Assembly: GCA_903871775.1 (NCBI GenBank)
Contig: CAIQIA010000006.1
Location: forward strand, 1-64,000
Origin: an uncultured cyanobacterium
GTDB lineage: Bacteria > Cyanobacteriota > Cyanobacteriia > PCC-6307 > Cyanobiaceae
Direction of reading: 5' to 3'
Length of the DNA stretch: 64,000 nt
Shown: positions 1 through 9,049 of the stretch, one piece after another
Layout: each line of letters starts with the position of its first letter
Position numbering within the stretch: the stretch's first letter is position 1
The notes under the pieces: generated by a model
What the model was told of the DNA's origin: nothing
Databases searched by the model: none
The model's input: the letters and a program-made list of their open reading frames with translations, nothing else
Program-made: the position numbers and the translations under genes

Positions 1-1
1 C

Positions 2-1474
2 ACCGGCCCGTGGACGGCCATCGCCGGGGCGACGCAGGCGACGTTCACGCCGACGGCGGCCCAGGCGGGTGGCCTGCTGCGGGCGGTGGTGAGCTTCACC
101 GACGGAGGCGGCAGCCTCGAGACCTTGCCCACGGCCCCTACGGGGGTGGTGGGCAGCAATGGGGTGGGCACCGCCGGCAACGACACGCTCAATGGCACGG
201 CCGGCGACGATGTGCTGGCCGGTCTGGCTGGCAACGACACCCTCCAGGGTGGTGCTGGCAATGACAGCCTCAACGGTGGCGATGGCCTCGATGTGGCGCT
301 GTACAGCGGCCTGTCGACGGCCTACACGCTGACGCCGCTGGCCACGGGCGCCCGCCAGATCAGCGGTCCGGAGGGGATCGACACACTGGTGGGGATCGAG
401 GCGGCACGGTTCAGTGACCGCACGGTCAGCTTCAACAGCCCGGTGACGGGGCTGCCGACCATCAGCGACACCACCCCCACCGAAGGCAGTGCCCTCACGG
501 CCCAGACCACGGGCGTCAGCGACGCCGATGGCCTGGGACCGTTCAGCTACCAGTGGCTGCGTTTCGCCGTCGGGGCTGCCAGCGGCCTGCCCATCAGCGG
601 GGCCACCGCCGCCGGCTACACCCCCGTTCAGCAGGATGTCGGCCAGGTGCTGCGCGTGCTGGTCAGCTACGTGGACGGCATCGGCACCCGCGAGGAAGTC
701 CTCTCGGCGGCCACCGATCCCGTCGGCGATCTGATCATCGGCGCCCGCGAGACCGCCGACAATCTGGTGGGCAGCGCCGGCGCCGACAACATCTCCGGGG
801 ACAGGGGCAACGACACCCTCAGCGGTGCTTTAGGCAATGACACCCTCAATGGCGGCCGCGACAACGACCTGCTCGATGGTGGCCCCGGCGCCGACCTGCT
901 CATCGGTGACACCGGCAATGACGTGTTCGTGGTCGACGATCCCCTTGACAGCGTCAGTGAACTGACCGCCGGCGGCACCGACACGGTGGTCTCCACCCTG
1001 GCGGTCTACACGTTGCCCGAGAACGTCGAGGTTCTCAGCTTCAGTGGCCCCGGACCCTTCACAGGGGAAGGAAACGCCTTGGCCAACAGCATCAGCGGTG
1101 GCAGCGGCGCCGACACCCTGAGCGGCGGCCTCGGGGCCGACAGTCTCACCGGTGGCGGCGGTGCCGATGTGTTTGTGGTCCGTTCTGTGGCAGAGGCCGG
1201 CAACGGTCTTGGGCGCGATGTGATCACCGACTTCGCCGTCGGCACCGACCGCATCGACCTGCGCGCCATCGATGCCAACCCGCTCACGACCGGCGACCAG
1301 GCCTTTGTCTTCATCGGCAACGCTGCCTTCACGGCCATCGGCCAGGCCAGCATCAGCTTCGGCGCCGGCTTCACCCTGCTGCAGGCCAACCTCGATGCCA
1401 ACGTCACCACGGCTGAACTGCAGATCCAGCTGCAGGGCTCACCGGTGCTGACGGCCGCCAGCCTGCTGCTCTGA
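2..1474 (+). CDS. RTX (calcium-binding repeat) protein, 3' part
   Basis: This is the C-terminal part of a secreted protein; the frame is open from base 2, so the start lies outside the window. Two Ig-like repeats carry phrases such as TFTPTAAQAGGLLRAVVSFTD and the related YTPVQQDVGQVLRVLVSYVD. Three clusters of glycine/aspartate nonapeptides follow (GNDTLNG, GNDTLSG, GADTLSG types), which in RTX proteins bind calcium after export. The last ~90 residues (DVITDFAVGTDRIDLRAID, then GDQAFVFIG) resemble the serralysin C-terminal domain and end in hydrophobic LLL. Such proteins leave by type I secretion with an uncleaved C-terminal signal; a matching exporter lies at 46.7-51.6 kb. Its activity, if any, would be in the missing N-terminal part. 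Confidence 0.9.
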   Translation, partial: TGPWTAIAGATQATFTPTAAQAGGLLRAVVSFTDGGGSLETLPTAPTGVVGSNGVGTAGNDTLNGTAGDDVLAGLAGNDTLQGGAGNDSLNGGDGLDVALYSGLSTAYTLTPLATGARQISGPEGIDTLVGIEAARFSDRTVSFNSPVTGLPTISDTTPTEGSALTAQTTGVSDADGLGPFSYQWLRFAVGAASGLPISGATAAGYTPVQQDVGQVLRVLVSYVDGIGTREEVLSAATDPVGDLIIGARETADNLVGSAGADNISGDRGNDTLSGALGNDTLNGGRDNDLLDGGPGADLLIGDTGNDVFVVDDPLDSVSELTAGGTDTVVSTLAVYTLPENVEVLSFSGPGPFTGEGNALANSISGGSGADTLSGGLGADSLTGGGGADVFVVRSVAEAGNGLGRDVITDFAVGTDRIDLRAIDANPLTTGDQAFVFIGNAAFTAIGQASISFGAGFTLLQANLDANVTTAELQIQLQGSPVLTAASLLL

Positions 1475-1482
1475 CGGGGGAC

Positions 1483-1497
1483 GGCCCCGCTGGGGCC
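1483..1497. terminator. possible hairpin between convergent genes
   Basis: GGCCCC and GGGGCC form a perfect 6-bp stem around a 3-base loop, just between the stop of the RTX gene and the stop of the opposing small gene. There is no T-run, so a terminator role is only possible. Confidence 0.3.
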
Positions 1498-1740
1498 TCA
1501 GCTGTGGAACAGCAGCACCAGCCCCTGGCGCACCTGGTGGAACTCCCGTTCCTCCCGGCTCAGGTCAAGGCCCACGGCCCTGGCTTCGACCAGGGCCTGG
1601 TCAAAGGGCGGCAGGCTGGGCACCGATCCCGCCGTCCAGAGGGCCGCAATGCCAACGGGTGTCGCATGCCAGCTGAAGCGGTCGGTGCTGCCGATGGATG
1701 GTTCGCTCAGGGCATCTTCGAGCAGGGCACGCAGGGCCAA
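1498..1740 (-). CDS. small protein of unknown function
   Basis: An 80-residue soluble-looking protein with a TTG start; I do not recognise the family. Codon use follows the rest of the window (mostly G/C in third position, normal amino-acid mix), and it fills a stretch that would otherwise be 350 bases without a gene. The C-terminal half is charged, then hydrophobic (LDLSREEREFHQVRQGLVLL). The frame stays open upstream to about 1815, so a CTG at 1794 is another possible start. It is convergent with the RTX gene and divergent from the glycosyltransferase at 1829. Confidence 0.45.
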   Translation of the reverse strand: MALRALLEDALSEPSIGSTDRFSWHATPVGIAALWTAGSVPSLPPFDQALVEARAVGLDLSREEREFHQVRQGLVLLFHS

Positions 1741-1816
1741 GGCACGATCCGGACTGCCCTCAGCCTGGTCATCCCCCCTGGGCGCGGCAAGCAGGCTTGA
1801 GCATTCGTAGCGGGCC

Positions 1817-1822
1817 TAGGCT
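1817..1822 (+). promoter_or_regulatory. -10 box, possible leaderless start
   Basis: TAGGCT lies exactly where a transcript would begin at the A of the ATG at 1829 (hexamer at -12 to -7). No clear -35 box and no ribosome binding site are seen between box and start. Confidence 0.4.
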
Positions 1823-1828
1823 CCGCCG

Positions 1829-2983
1829 ATGGCCCTGTTCCCGTTCCCCACGGCCCTGGTGCACGAGTGGTTCTCGCCCCGTTCGGTGGGAGGAGCCGAA
1901 CTGGTCGTGCGGGAGATGGATGCCCTGCTGAAGCCCCGGCTGTTCGCGCTGGTGGACGGCGAGAGCCGCCGTGCCGGCAGCTGGCTCCAGGGCCGTGAGG
2001 TGGTCACCTCGTTCGTGCAGCGGCTGCCCTTTGGTGTCAGCCATGTGCAGCAGTACCTGCCGCTGCTGCCCTTCGCGATCGAGCAGCTTGATCTGCGCGG
2101 CCATCCCCTGGTGCTGAGCAGCAGCCACCTGGTGGCGAAGGGGGTGCTCACCGCCCCCGATCAGCTGCACGTCAGCTACGTGCACACCCCCGTCCGCTAC
2201 GCCTGGGACCAGATGCACGCCTACCTGGAGGCCTCGCGCCTGGCCCGCGGCCCCCTGGGGCCCCTGGTGCGCTGGCAGTTGCACCGTCTGCGCCAGTGGG
2301 ACGTGCTCAGCGCCGGACGGCCCGACCATCTGCTGGCCAATTCGCGCTTCACCGCCGCCCGCATCCGCCGCTACTGGGGCCGGCCGGCGACGGTGCTGCC
2401 CCCGCCGGTGGCGGTGGACCGCTTCGACTGGCGCCAGCCCCGCGACGACGTCTACCTGTCGGTGTGCCGGCTCGTGCCTTACAAGCGCGTAGACCTGTTG
2501 GTGCAGGCCTGCAGCCGCCTTGGCCTCCCCCTGCTCGTGGTGGGGGATGGCCCCGACCGCCGCCGGCTCGAGGCCCTCGCCGGACCCAGCGTGCGCTTTC
2601 TTGGCCGCTGCCCGGCCGATGAGGTGGCCCGGCTGATGGGCCGCTGCCGGGCGTTTCTTTATGCCGGGGTCGAGGATTTCGGCATTGCCCCGGTCGAGGC
2701 GATGGCGGCTGGGGCGCCGGTGGTCGCCCTGGGGGTCGGCGGATTGCGGGACAGTGTGCGCTGCCTGTCTGACGACCCGGCCACGGCCACGGGGTTGTTC
2801 TTCAGCCGCCAGACGGTCGACGACCTGGTGGCGGCCCTGCGGCATTACGAGGAGGGCCGGCTCTGGCGCCAGCTGCCGGCCGAACGGTTGCGTCGCCATG
2901 CCGAACGCTTCGCGCCCGGCCGCTTTCGTGACCGGCTGGCCCAGGTGCTGCAGGCCTGGATGGCTGATCGACCCTGTGCCTGA
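1829..2983 (+). CDS. GT4 family glycosyltransferase
   Basis: A 384-residue GT-B fold retaining glycosyltransferase, likely transferring a sugar from a nucleotide donor to a lipid-linked or surface glycan. The N-terminus has the usual acceptor-side opening (LVHEWFSPRSVGGAE), and the C-terminal Rossmann half carries the donor-binding E-x7-E motif at Glu282 and Glu290 (EDFGIAPVE) followed by AMAAGAPVV. Length is normal for the family. The sugar-phosphate transferase at 3055 is 70 bases downstream on the same strand, which suggests work on one extracellular polysaccharide. Substrate cannot be told from sequence. Confidence 0.9.
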   Translation: MALFPFPTALVHEWFSPRSVGGAELVVREMDALLKPRLFALVDGESRRAGSWLQGREVVTSFVQRLPFGVSHVQQYLPLLPFAIEQLDLRGHPLVLSSSHLVAKGVLTAPDQLHVSYVHTPVRYAWDQMHAYLEASRLARGPLGPLVRWQLHRLRQWDVLSAGRPDHLLANSRFTAARIRRYWGRPATVLPPPVAVDRFDWRQPRDDVYLSVCRLVPYKRVDLLVQACSRLGLPLLVVGDGPDRRRLEALAGPSVRFLGRCPADEVARLMGRCRAFLYAGVEDFGIAPVEAMAAGAPVVALGVGGLRDSVRCLSDDPATATGLFFSRQTVDDLVAALRHYEEGRLWRQLPAERLRRHAERFAPGRFRDRLAQVLQAWMADRPCA

Positions 2984-3054
2984 TCGGGCACTGACCCAGC
3001 GCCCCTGGGCCATGCGGGTTCCGATTCGTACGGTTCGGACAGTTGTCCGGCGGC

Positions 3055-3768
3055 ATGCTTTCCCGCCCCTCGCTGCAGCAGCCGAGCCTGGGACTTCTCC
3101 AGGGTGAGGCCCGGCTGCGTCGCCAGGCGGCCTCCCAGGCCCTCGTCAGGCCCAGGGCGGCGCTCAAGCGCGGCGGAGACATCGTCTTTGCTCTCACCCT
3201 GCTCAGCCTGGGTGCGCCGCTGCTGGTCGCCATTGCCGTGCTGGTGAAGCTGACGTCCCAGGGCCCCGTCTTCTATGTGCAGAAGCGCCTCGGTCGCCGT
3301 TATCGCCGCTTCGGCTGCATCAAGTTCCGCACGATGGAGCTCGACGCCGACCGCCGCCTGGCGGATCTGCTGGCCTCTTCCCCCTCGTTGCGGGCTGAGT
3401 ACGCCCAGGACCACAAGCTGCGCCGTGACCCCCGCATCACCCCCGTGGGCCAGCTGCTGCGGGTCACCAGCCTCGACGAGCTGCCCCAGCTGATCAACAT
3501 CCTCCGGGGTGAGATGAGTGTGGTGGGACCGCGCCCCATCGTTCAGGCCGAGGTGCCCCGCTACGGCGGGTCGATGGATGCTGTGCTCAGCGTCCGCCCG
3601 GGGCTCACGGGGCTCTGGCAGGTCTCGGGCCGCAACAATCTCGACTACCCCCGCCGCGTCGCCCTCGACGTCCAGTACGTGACGCGGCCGAGCCTGCGCC
3701 GTGATCTGACCATCCTCTGGCGAACCATCGGCGTGGTGCTCTGGCCCTCCGACAACGGCGCCTACTGA
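3055..3768 (+). CDS. polyprenyl-phosphate sugar-1-phosphate transferase (WcaJ/ExoY family)
   Basis: A 237-residue bacterial sugar transferase that puts the first sugar phosphate on undecaprenyl phosphate at the membrane. One hydrophobic segment lies at about residues 41-66; the family motifs KFRTM (about residue 90), DELPQ, VGPRP and RPGLTGLWQVSGR follow in order. It is the short form, without the N-terminal four-helix region of full-length WcaJ. I chose the ATG at 3055 over a TTG at 3043 in the same frame. With the upstream GT4 gene it suggests exopolysaccharide or capsule synthesis. Confidence 0.92.
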   Translation: MLSRPSLQQPSLGLLQGEARLRRQAASQALVRPRAALKRGGDIVFALTLLSLGAPLLVAIAVLVKLTSQGPVFYVQKRLGRRYRRFGCIKFRTMELDADRRLADLLASSPSLRAEYAQDHKLRRDPRITPVGQLLRVTSLDELPQLINILRGEMSVVGPRPIVQAEVPRYGGSMDAVLSVRPGLTGLWQVSGRNNLDYPRRVALDVQYVTRPSLRRDLTILWRTIGVVLWPSDNGAY

Positions 3769-3782
3769 GGCCAGAGCCCCTT

Positions 3783-4793
3783 TCAGGTCTGCATCCATCT
3801 CCAGGCCTGCAGTGCGGCGGCCGCCAGACCGGTGGCCGCCAGCCAGCCCAGGCTGATGCGTCCGGTCAGGTCAAGAATCGCCCCCAGGGCCGAAGCGTCT
3901 GTCGGCCGGCCCCGGCGGTTCAGCAGCGGCTTGCTGCGGGCTTCCCCCCGGTAGTGGTTCAGGCCCCCCAGGCGGATCCCCACGGCATGGGCATAGGCCG
4001 CCTGGGACACGCCGGCGTTCGGCGACGGATCGGGGCGTCCGTCGTCAAGCGCCTCTGTCCAGTGGCCCAGGCCGAGGGCGGTCAATCGGCAGGGGAGCCA
4101 GGTGAGGGCATCGTCCAGCCGTGCCCCGGCGGTGCCCAGCCAGCGCAGCCGCCCCCGGCGGTAGCCCAGCATCGAATCCAGGGTGCTGCTGGCCTTGAAG
4201 GCCCAGGCGAGGGCGAGGGGGCCCGGCAGCCCCGGGGCGCTGCACCACAGGGCTGCGCCCACCAGCATCCAGAACAGAGGCGCCAGCTGGCCATCGACGG
4301 CGTTCTCGCTGGCGGTCTCGGCCAGAGCCCGCAGGATCCCCTCCCGGTTCAGGCGGTCGGTGTCCCGGCCGACGATCCAGGCCAGGCGCCCGCGGGCGGC
4401 GGTCAGATCACCATTGGCCGTGGCCGGCAACAGCCGTTGCACGGCCTCCACCTCCAGCCGCAGGCTGCGGCCGGCCAGGGCGCTGGCCAGGCCCGCCACA
4501 AGCAGTCCGACGCCGGCCAGGGGCGAGGCGACGGCCAGGCGTTCGATGGCCCACCCCCCCAGGCCGCTGCCACCCACCAGGACCAGGGTGATCAACATCC
4601 CGGCCAGCCTCAGGGCCCAGGGACGGTCGCCCGCCAGGGCCTCGGCCGCGGCGCGGAACCGGCCGATCCACCACCCCATGGCCACCACCGGGTGGGGCCA
4701 TGGGCGCGGATCCCCCACCAGTCGGTCGAGACCGGCGGCCAGGGCCACCGCCAGCCAGGCGGCCAGCGGGGCGGGGGGGCTGGTCGGGCTCAG
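3783..4793 (-). CDS. cobD: adenosylcobinamide-phosphate synthase CobD/CbiB
   Basis: A membrane enzyme of the cobamide pathway that attaches the aminopropanol arm to cobyric acid. Family signatures are GLDRLVGDP and WPHPVVAMG near the N-terminus, then several membrane helices and [19 protein letters not shown] in the middle. The start is uncertain. A GTG at 4748 would cut the first membrane helix, whereas a CTG at 4793 keeps it; this CTG overlaps the stop of ilvC as CTGA. The next ATG upstream (4901) would run over 100 bases into ilvC. It belongs with the CobT-like gene at 62458. Stop and function are secure; the CTG start is inference. Confidence 0.87.
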   Translation of the reverse strand: MSPTSPPAPLAAWLAVALAAGLDRLVGDPRPWPHPVVAMGWWIGRFRAAAEALAGDRPWALRLAGMLITLVLVGGSGLGGWAIERLAVASPLAGVGLLVAGLASALAGRSLRLEVEAVQRLLPATANGDLTAARGRLAWIVGRDTDRLNREGILRALAETASENAVDGQLAPLFWMLVGAALWCSAPGLPGPLALAWAFKASSTLDSMLGYRRGRLRWLGTAGARLDDALTWLPCRLTALGLGHWTEALDDGRPDPSPNAGVSQAAYAHAVGIRLGGLNHYRGEARSKPLLNRRGRPTDASALGAILDLTGRISLGWLAATGLAAAALQAWRWMQT

Positions 4794-5782
4794 GCCTTGA
4801 GCCAGCTGAACATCGACCGCAGCCCCTTGCCCACCTGTTCGATGGGGTGCTGGCTGTCGCGCTCGCGGATGCGGGCCATCTCGGGCTTGCCCGACTCGCA
4901 TTCGGCCACGAAGCGCCGGGCGAAGGTGCCGTCCTGGATGTCGCTCAGGATGCGCTTCATCTCGGCCTTGGTGTCGGCCGTGATCAGCCGCGGGCCGCTC
5001 ACGTAATCACCGTATTCCGCGGTGTTGGAGATCGAGTCGCGCATGGCGGTGAGGCCTCCCTTGACCATCAGGTCGACGATCAGCTTCACCTCGTGCAGGC
5101 ATTCGAAGTAGGCCAGCTCGGGCTGGTAGCCAGCCTCCACCAGGGTCTCGAAACCTGCCTTCACCAGCTCCGAGAGGCCGCCGCAGAGCACCGCCTGTTC
5201 ACCGAACAGATCGGTTTCGGTCTCCTCCTTGAAGTTGGTCTCGAGAATGCCGGCGCGGGTGCCGCCGATGCCCTTGGCGTAGGCCATGGCCAGGGCCCGT
5301 GCCTGGCCGCTGGCGTCCTGCTGGACGGCGAACAGGGCGGGAACACCCATCCCGTTCTGATACTCCCAGCGCACGGTGTGGCCCGGTCCCTTGGGGGCGA
5401 TCATCACCACATCCACGTCGGCCGGCGGTTCGATCAGGCCGAAGCGGATGTTGAAGCCATGGGCGAAGCTCAGCACCTTGCCCGCCGTCAGATGCGGCGC
5501 GATCTCGGTGGCGTAGACGGTGCGCTGGGCCTCATCGGGCAGCAGCACCATGATCCAGTCGGCCCGGGCGGCGGCCTCTGCCACCCCCAGCACCTCCAGG
5601 CCGTCGGCCCGGGCCTTCTCGGCCGAGCGGCTGCCTTCGTAGAGGCCAACGATCACATCAATGCCGCTGTCCTTGAGGTTCAGCGCATGGGCATGGCCCT
5701 GGGAGCCGTAGCCGATGATCGCCACGGTCCTGCCGTTCAGCAGACCGAGGTCGGCGTCGGTGTCATAGAAGAGCTGGGCCAT
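4790..5782 (-). CDS. ilvC: ketol-acid reductoisomerase
   Basis: The second common step of valine, leucine and isoleucine synthesis: Mg- and NADPH-dependent rearrangement and reduction of acetolactate or acetohydroxybutyrate. The 330-residue length fits class I. The nucleotide-binding loop [10 protein letters not shown] begins at Gly24, and FAHGFNI and the acidic segment with EQAVLCGG and [10 protein letters not shown] carry catalytic and metal residues. I start at MAQLFYDTD; the frame is open further upstream, but that part runs through the promoter and the divergent gene at 5886. Its stop overlaps the proposed cobD start. Confidence 0.97.
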   Translation of the reverse strand: MAQLFYDTDADLGLLNGRTVAIIGYGSQGHAHALNLKDSGIDVIVGLYEGSRSAEKARADGLEVLGVAEAAARADWIMVLLPDEAQRTVYATEIAPHLTAGKVLSFAHGFNIRFGLIEPPADVDVVMIAPKGPGHTVRWEYQNGMGVPALFAVQQDASGQARALAMAYAKGIGGTRAGILETNFKEETETDLFGEQAVLCGGLSELVKAGFETLVEAGYQPELAYFECLHEVKLIVDLMVKGGLTAMRDSISNTAEYGDYVSGPRLITADTKAEMKRILSDIQDGTFARRFVAECESGKPEMARIRERDSQHPIEQVGKGLRSMFSWLKA

Positions 5783-5814
5783 CAGGGCGCGGGATCCGGG
5801 CAGGGCAAGAAGCA

Positions 5815-5820
5815 ACTTTA
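5815..5820 (-). promoter_or_regulatory. -10 box of ilvC
   Basis: TAAAGT on the minus strand predicts a start near 5808, giving a 26-base leader before the ilvC ATG. No obvious -35 box. Confidence 0.35.
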
Positions 5821-5885
5821 CGAAAGCGCCGCCGCCGGTTCCGGTCAGAGGGCCCTGGCTACGGTCCGGGCAGCGTCCTGCACCA

Positions 5886-6383
5886 ATGGCCATGAGCGAC
5901 CCCACGGCCCTGTTCGCGGCCCACATGCAGGCCGAGTTCCACGCCGATCTGGAGGGCACCCTGGCCACGATGGTGCCGAATCCCCATGTGCTCAACCTCG
6001 GCTCCGGCACGGGCGGCACCGGCCATGGGGGGGTGCGGGAGTTCTACGCCACCAAGCTGATCGGCCAGTTCTTCCCCCCCGATGTGGAGTTCATCACCAT
6101 CTCCAGCACGGTGGACGGTGAGCGGTTGGTGGATGAGCTGGTGATCCGCTTCACCCACAGCGAGACCCTGACCCACCTGCTGCCAGGGGTGGTCCCCACG
6201 GGCCGGCGGGTGGAGATGGCCCTGGTGGTGATCGTGGGCTTTGACGATGACAAGGTCGCCTACGAGCACATCTACTGGGACCAGGCGGGGCTGCTGGTCC
6301 AGCTGGGGCTGCTCGACCCGGCGGGGTTGCCGGTGGATCCGACGGCGGCCCAGAAGCTGCTGGCCTTCACCGGCAGGGGCTGA
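5886..6383 (+). CDS. NTF2-fold (SnoaL-like) protein
   Basis: A 165-residue protein with the single-domain cone fold of SnoaL/ester-cyclase-like proteins. Visible family traits are an N-terminal helix region ([20 protein letters not shown]), the segment [10 protein letters not shown], and the strand [20 protein letters not shown] that ends many of these proteins. Members are cyclases, dehydratases or non-enzymatic binders, so no reaction can be assigned. A second ATG at 5892 (MSDP) is an equally good start. It is divergent from ilvC; TACGGT at 5860-5865 is a possible -10 box. Confidence 0.75.
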   Translation: MAMSDPTALFAAHMQAEFHADLEGTLATMVPNPHVLNLGSGTGGTGHGGVREFYATKLIGQFFPPDVEFITISSTVDGERLVDELVIRFTHSETLTHLLPGVVPTGRRVEMALVVIVGFDDDKVAYEHIYWDQAGLLVQLGLLDPAGLPVDPTAAQKLLAFTGRG

Positions 6384-6550
6384 ATCCGCCGATACAGCCG
6401 CTGGTGCGCTCGATGCACACCACGAATCCCAGGTCGGTCGCTTCAACTCATTGCCGTTCCTCCCCCTTCAGGGTGCCGGCGAACCCCAGGCGCGACTCGT
6501 GGGCGAAGCCCTCGATCCCGGCCTTCCGGCCTGCTCGAGGGACTCCGACG

Positions 6551-7153
6551 TCAGGCGTCACTGGGGTGGCTGATGACCCGGTCGATGAGGCCGTAATCGC
6601 GGGCCTCCTCGGCACTCATGAAATAGTCGCGGTCGGTGTCGCGGGCGATCTTCTCGATCGTCTGATCGGTCATGCGCGCCATTTCGCCATTGAGCTGGTC
6701 GCGGATGCGCAGGATCTCGCGGGCTTCGATCTCGATGTCGCTGGCCTGGCGCTGGCTCGTTCCCCCGAGGGGCTGGTGGATCATGATGCGGCTGTGGGGC
6801 AGGGCCAGGCGTTTGCCCTTGGTGCCGGCCCCCAGCAGAAAGGCTCCCATCGAGGCGGCCAGGCCGACGCAGATGGTCACCACATCCGATTTGACGTACT
6901 GGATCGTGTCGTAGATCGCCAGGCCCGCCGTCACCGACCCCCCCGGTGAGTTGATGTACAGATAGATGGGCTTGCTGTTGTCGTCGGAATCGAGATACAG
7001 CATCTGGGCCACGAGGGCATTGGCGACGGCGTCATTCACCTCCTGCCCCAGAAACAGGATGCGTTCGACGCCGAGGCGGGTGTAGATGTCGACCCAGCGC
7101 TCGACCTGGCTGCCGGGAAGTCTGTAGGGAACGCTCGGGGTGCCGATGGGCAT
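6551..7153 (-). CDS. clpP: ATP-dependent Clp protease proteolytic subunit ClpP
   Basis: A 200-residue serine peptidase subunit that forms the heptameric Clp core. The catalytic triad is intact: Ser101 in GLAASMGAF, His126 in RIMIHQP and an Asp at about 176 in RDTDRDYF. The substrate-binding stretch INSPGGSV is present. It lies 46 bases downstream of clpR on the same strand, the arrangement in cyanobacteria whose mixed ClpP3/ClpR core is essential. By that context this is the ClpP3 type. Confidence 0.95.
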   Translation of the reverse strand: MPIGTPSVPYRLPGSQVERWVDIYTRLGVERILFLGQEVNDAVANALVAQMLYLDSDDNSKPIYLYINSPGGSVTAGLAIYDTIQYVKSDVVTICVGLAASMGAFLLGAGTKGKRLALPHSRIMIHQPLGGTSQRQASDIEIEAREILRIRDQLNGEMARMTDQTIEKIARDTDRDYFMSAEEARDYGLIDRVISHPSDA

Positions 7154-7199
7154 GGTCGGTGGTGGGGGGGAAGGGTGGAAGAACCGGAGGGGGAGAGGG

Positions 7200-7904
7200 T
7201 CAGGCCGCCGGCACCGGGGCGGGCAGGTCCTTGCGGCTGGAGAGCACCCGGTCGATCAGGCCGTACTCCAGGGCCTGGTCGGGGGTGAGGTAGGTCATGC
7301 GGTCGGAATCACGGCTCAGCTGCTCGATGCTGCGGCCGGTGTTGGCCGCGAAGATCTCGAGCATGGTGTGCTTGTTCTGCAGCACCTCCTTGGCGCGGAT
7401 CTGAATGTCGGTCGCCTGGCCGCGGGCACCGCTGCGGGGCTGGTGCAGCACGATCGAGGCGTGGGGGAGGGCCGCCCGCTGCCCTTTGGTGCCGGCGCTG
7501 AGAATCATCGCCGCAGTGCCCATGGCCTGGCCGATGCAGATGGTGTGCACCGGCGGCTTCACGTAACGGATGGTGTCGCAGATGGCGAAGGCCTCGGTCT
7601 CGAAGCCGATGGCATCACCGGAATACCAGCTGGTGCCGGTGGAGTTGATGTAAAAGAAGATCGGCTTCTCGGGGTTGTCGAACTCCAGATAGAGCAGCTG
7701 GGCAATGATCAGCTCGGTGACGTCGATGCCCATCTGCCGCTTGGCGTCGTCATCCGAGAACAGGGGAAGCCCCAGATAGACGATCCGTTCCTTGAGCAGC
7801 AGCGACGGCAGGTCGGGCGGCGGTGTGCGGAAGGTCGCGCCGCCTCCCTCGTAGTAAGGGGCCGAGACGGCCCGGGGCGGAAAGGCGTCGGAGGGGACAG
7901 TCAT
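7200..7904 (-). CDS. clpR: ClpP-like inactive subunit ClpR
   Basis: A ClpP paralogue of 234 residues. At the catalytic serine position the sequence reads GQAMGTAAM, with Gly129 in place of Ser, so it cannot cleave peptides. His is kept in IVLHQPRSG. The ClpR-specific insertion near residues 90-105 ([12 protein letters not shown]) is present. In cyanobacteria ClpR assembles with ClpP3 in one ring. I start at MTVPSDAF; the longer open frame would run into the gene upstream. Confidence 0.93.
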   Translation of the reverse strand: MTVPSDAFPPRAVSAPYYEGGGATFRTPPPDLPSLLLKERIVYLGLPLFSDDDAKRQMGIDVTELIIAQLLYLEFDNPEKPIFFYINSTGTSWYSGDAIGFETEAFAICDTIRYVKPPVHTICIGQAMGTAAMILSAGTKGQRAALPHASIVLHQPRSGARGQATDIQIRAKEVLQNKHTMLEIFAANTGRSIEQLSRDSDRMTYLTPDQALEYGLIDRVLSSRKDLPAPVPAA

Positions 7905-7924
7905 CGTCGGATGCTGAGGTGGGG

Positions 7925-7930
7925 AGCCTA
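7925..7930 (-). promoter_or_regulatory. -10 box of clpR
   Basis: TAGGCT on the minus strand predicts a start near 7918, 14 bases before the clpR ATG. It overlaps the first copy of a 14-base tandem repeat. Confidence 0.35.
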
Positions 7931-7955
7931 GCGAGAGTCCGCTAGCGAGAGTCGG
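7928..7955. repeat. 14-base tandem duplication
   Basis: CTAGCGAGAGTC occurs at 7928-7939 and again at 7942-7953, a 14-base period. The second copy encodes the last codons and TAG stop of the PIN-domain gene; the first overlaps the clpR promoter. Confidence 0.7.
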
Positions 7956-9015
7956 TGGGGCGGGCGAAGACCATGCGGCCGGCGGGGGTCTGCAGGGCAC
8001 CGGTGACGGTCACCGAACGACGTTCGCCGATGCTGCGGCGCCCGTCTTCCACCACCACCATCGTGCCGTCCTCGAGGTAGCCCACGCCCTGGTCGGCCTC
8101 CTTGCCCTCGCGCACGATCTTGATCTGCAGCTGATCCCCCGGCTGCACCTCGGCCCGCAGCGCCTGGGTGAGTTCGCCCAGATGCAGGGTGCGCAGGTTG
8201 CGCACCTCCGCCACCTTGGACAGGTTCCAGTCGGAGGTCAGCAACAGCCCGTCGGTGTCCTCGCTGAGCCGCAGGAGCCGGTCATCGACGCCATCGCCCT
8301 CATAGCGGGTGCTGTTGACCACCAGCCGGCGGCCGTAGGTCTCCCGCAGACCCGCCAGAAGCTTCAGGCCCCGGCGGCCCCGGCCCCGCTTCTCAGCATT
8401 GCCCGAATCGGCCAGCTGCTGCAGTTCATCGATCACGCACTGGGCCACGATCACCTGCCCCTCGAGCAGCCCCATGGCCAGCAGAGCCTGGATGCGCCCG
8501 TCGATGATGACGCTGGTGTCGAGGATCTTCGGTCGCGCCGGCTGCACCACGCCATCGGCCAGCAGCAGGGTCTCGCCGGCGGTGCCCGGGTTGAACAACC
8601 GCAGCAGCGTGCGGCCGTGCACCTCGGCCAGGTTGTAGCCGCTCACACCGAAGAACACATTGCTGAGCACCGCTGCCAGCGGTTTGACGAAGTCGACCTC
8701 CCAGGGCAGCGGCAGCAGCAGGATCGGCGCCAGCAGCAGGTTCGCCACCAGCAGCCCGAGGATCAGCCCCACGGCCCGACTGACCAGCAGGTCGGTCGGC
8801 ATGGTGCGCACCTGCCGCATCAGCTTCTGGCGCAGCTGCTGGAAGAGGAAGCCGGCCACCAGGCCGAAGAACGCCCCGAAGCCCCCCAGCACCCAGCGCA
8901 GCCCCTCGATGTTGGTGACCTGCAGCAGCCACCGTTCCGGCAGCAGGTCCACCCCCAGCCAGCCGGAGGCGGCGCCGGAGACCATGAACAGAATCAGGAT
9001 CAGCGCGTCCACCAT
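7942..9015 (-). CDS. membrane-anchored PIN/TRAM-domain protein (YacL type)
   Basis: A 357-residue protein with about four N-terminal membrane helices, then a PIN nuclease-like domain starting at KILDTSVIIDGRI, with further acidic positions in VIDELQQLADS and DTDGLLLTSDWN, and a C-terminal TRAM RNA-binding segment (QPGDQLQIKIVREG). The acidic residues expected for metal binding in a PIN ribonuclease are visible. Function of the family is not established. I chose the ATG at 9015; GTG 9033 and ATG 9051 are in frame, but the last overlaps the hemW start codon on the other strand. Confidence 0.85.
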   Translation of the reverse strand: MVDALILILFMVSGAASGWLGVDLLPERWLLQVTNIEGLRWVLGGFGAFFGLVAGFLFQQLRQKLMRQVRTMPTDLLVSRAVGLILGLLVANLLLAPILLLPLPWEVDFVKPLAAVLSNVFFGVSGYNLAEVHGRTLLRLFNPGTAGETLLLADGVVQPARPKILDTSVIIDGRIQALLAMGLLEGQVIVAQCVIDELQQLADSGNAEKRGRGRRGLKLLAGLRETYGRRLVVNSTRYEGDGVDDRLLRLSEDTDGLLLTSDWNLSKVAEVRNLRTLHLGELTQALRAEVQPGDQLQIKIVREGKEADQGVGYLEDGTMVVVEDGRRSIGERRSVTVTGALQTPAGRMVFARPTDSR

Positions 9016-9049
9016 CGTCGCGTCGTCCGTCACTGGTGCGCAGAGTGCC

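Noticed and set aside
1769-3013. A 414-codon minus-strand open frame opposite the GT4 gene
   Set aside because: Composition is that of an antisense shadow (His/Gln/Gly-rich) and the plus-strand protein has the E-x7-E motif.
6384-6550. The 167-base gap between the NTF2-fold gene and clpP
   Set aside because: I looked for tRNA, small RNA or a short gene and saw none; no clear terminator hairpin with a T-run either.
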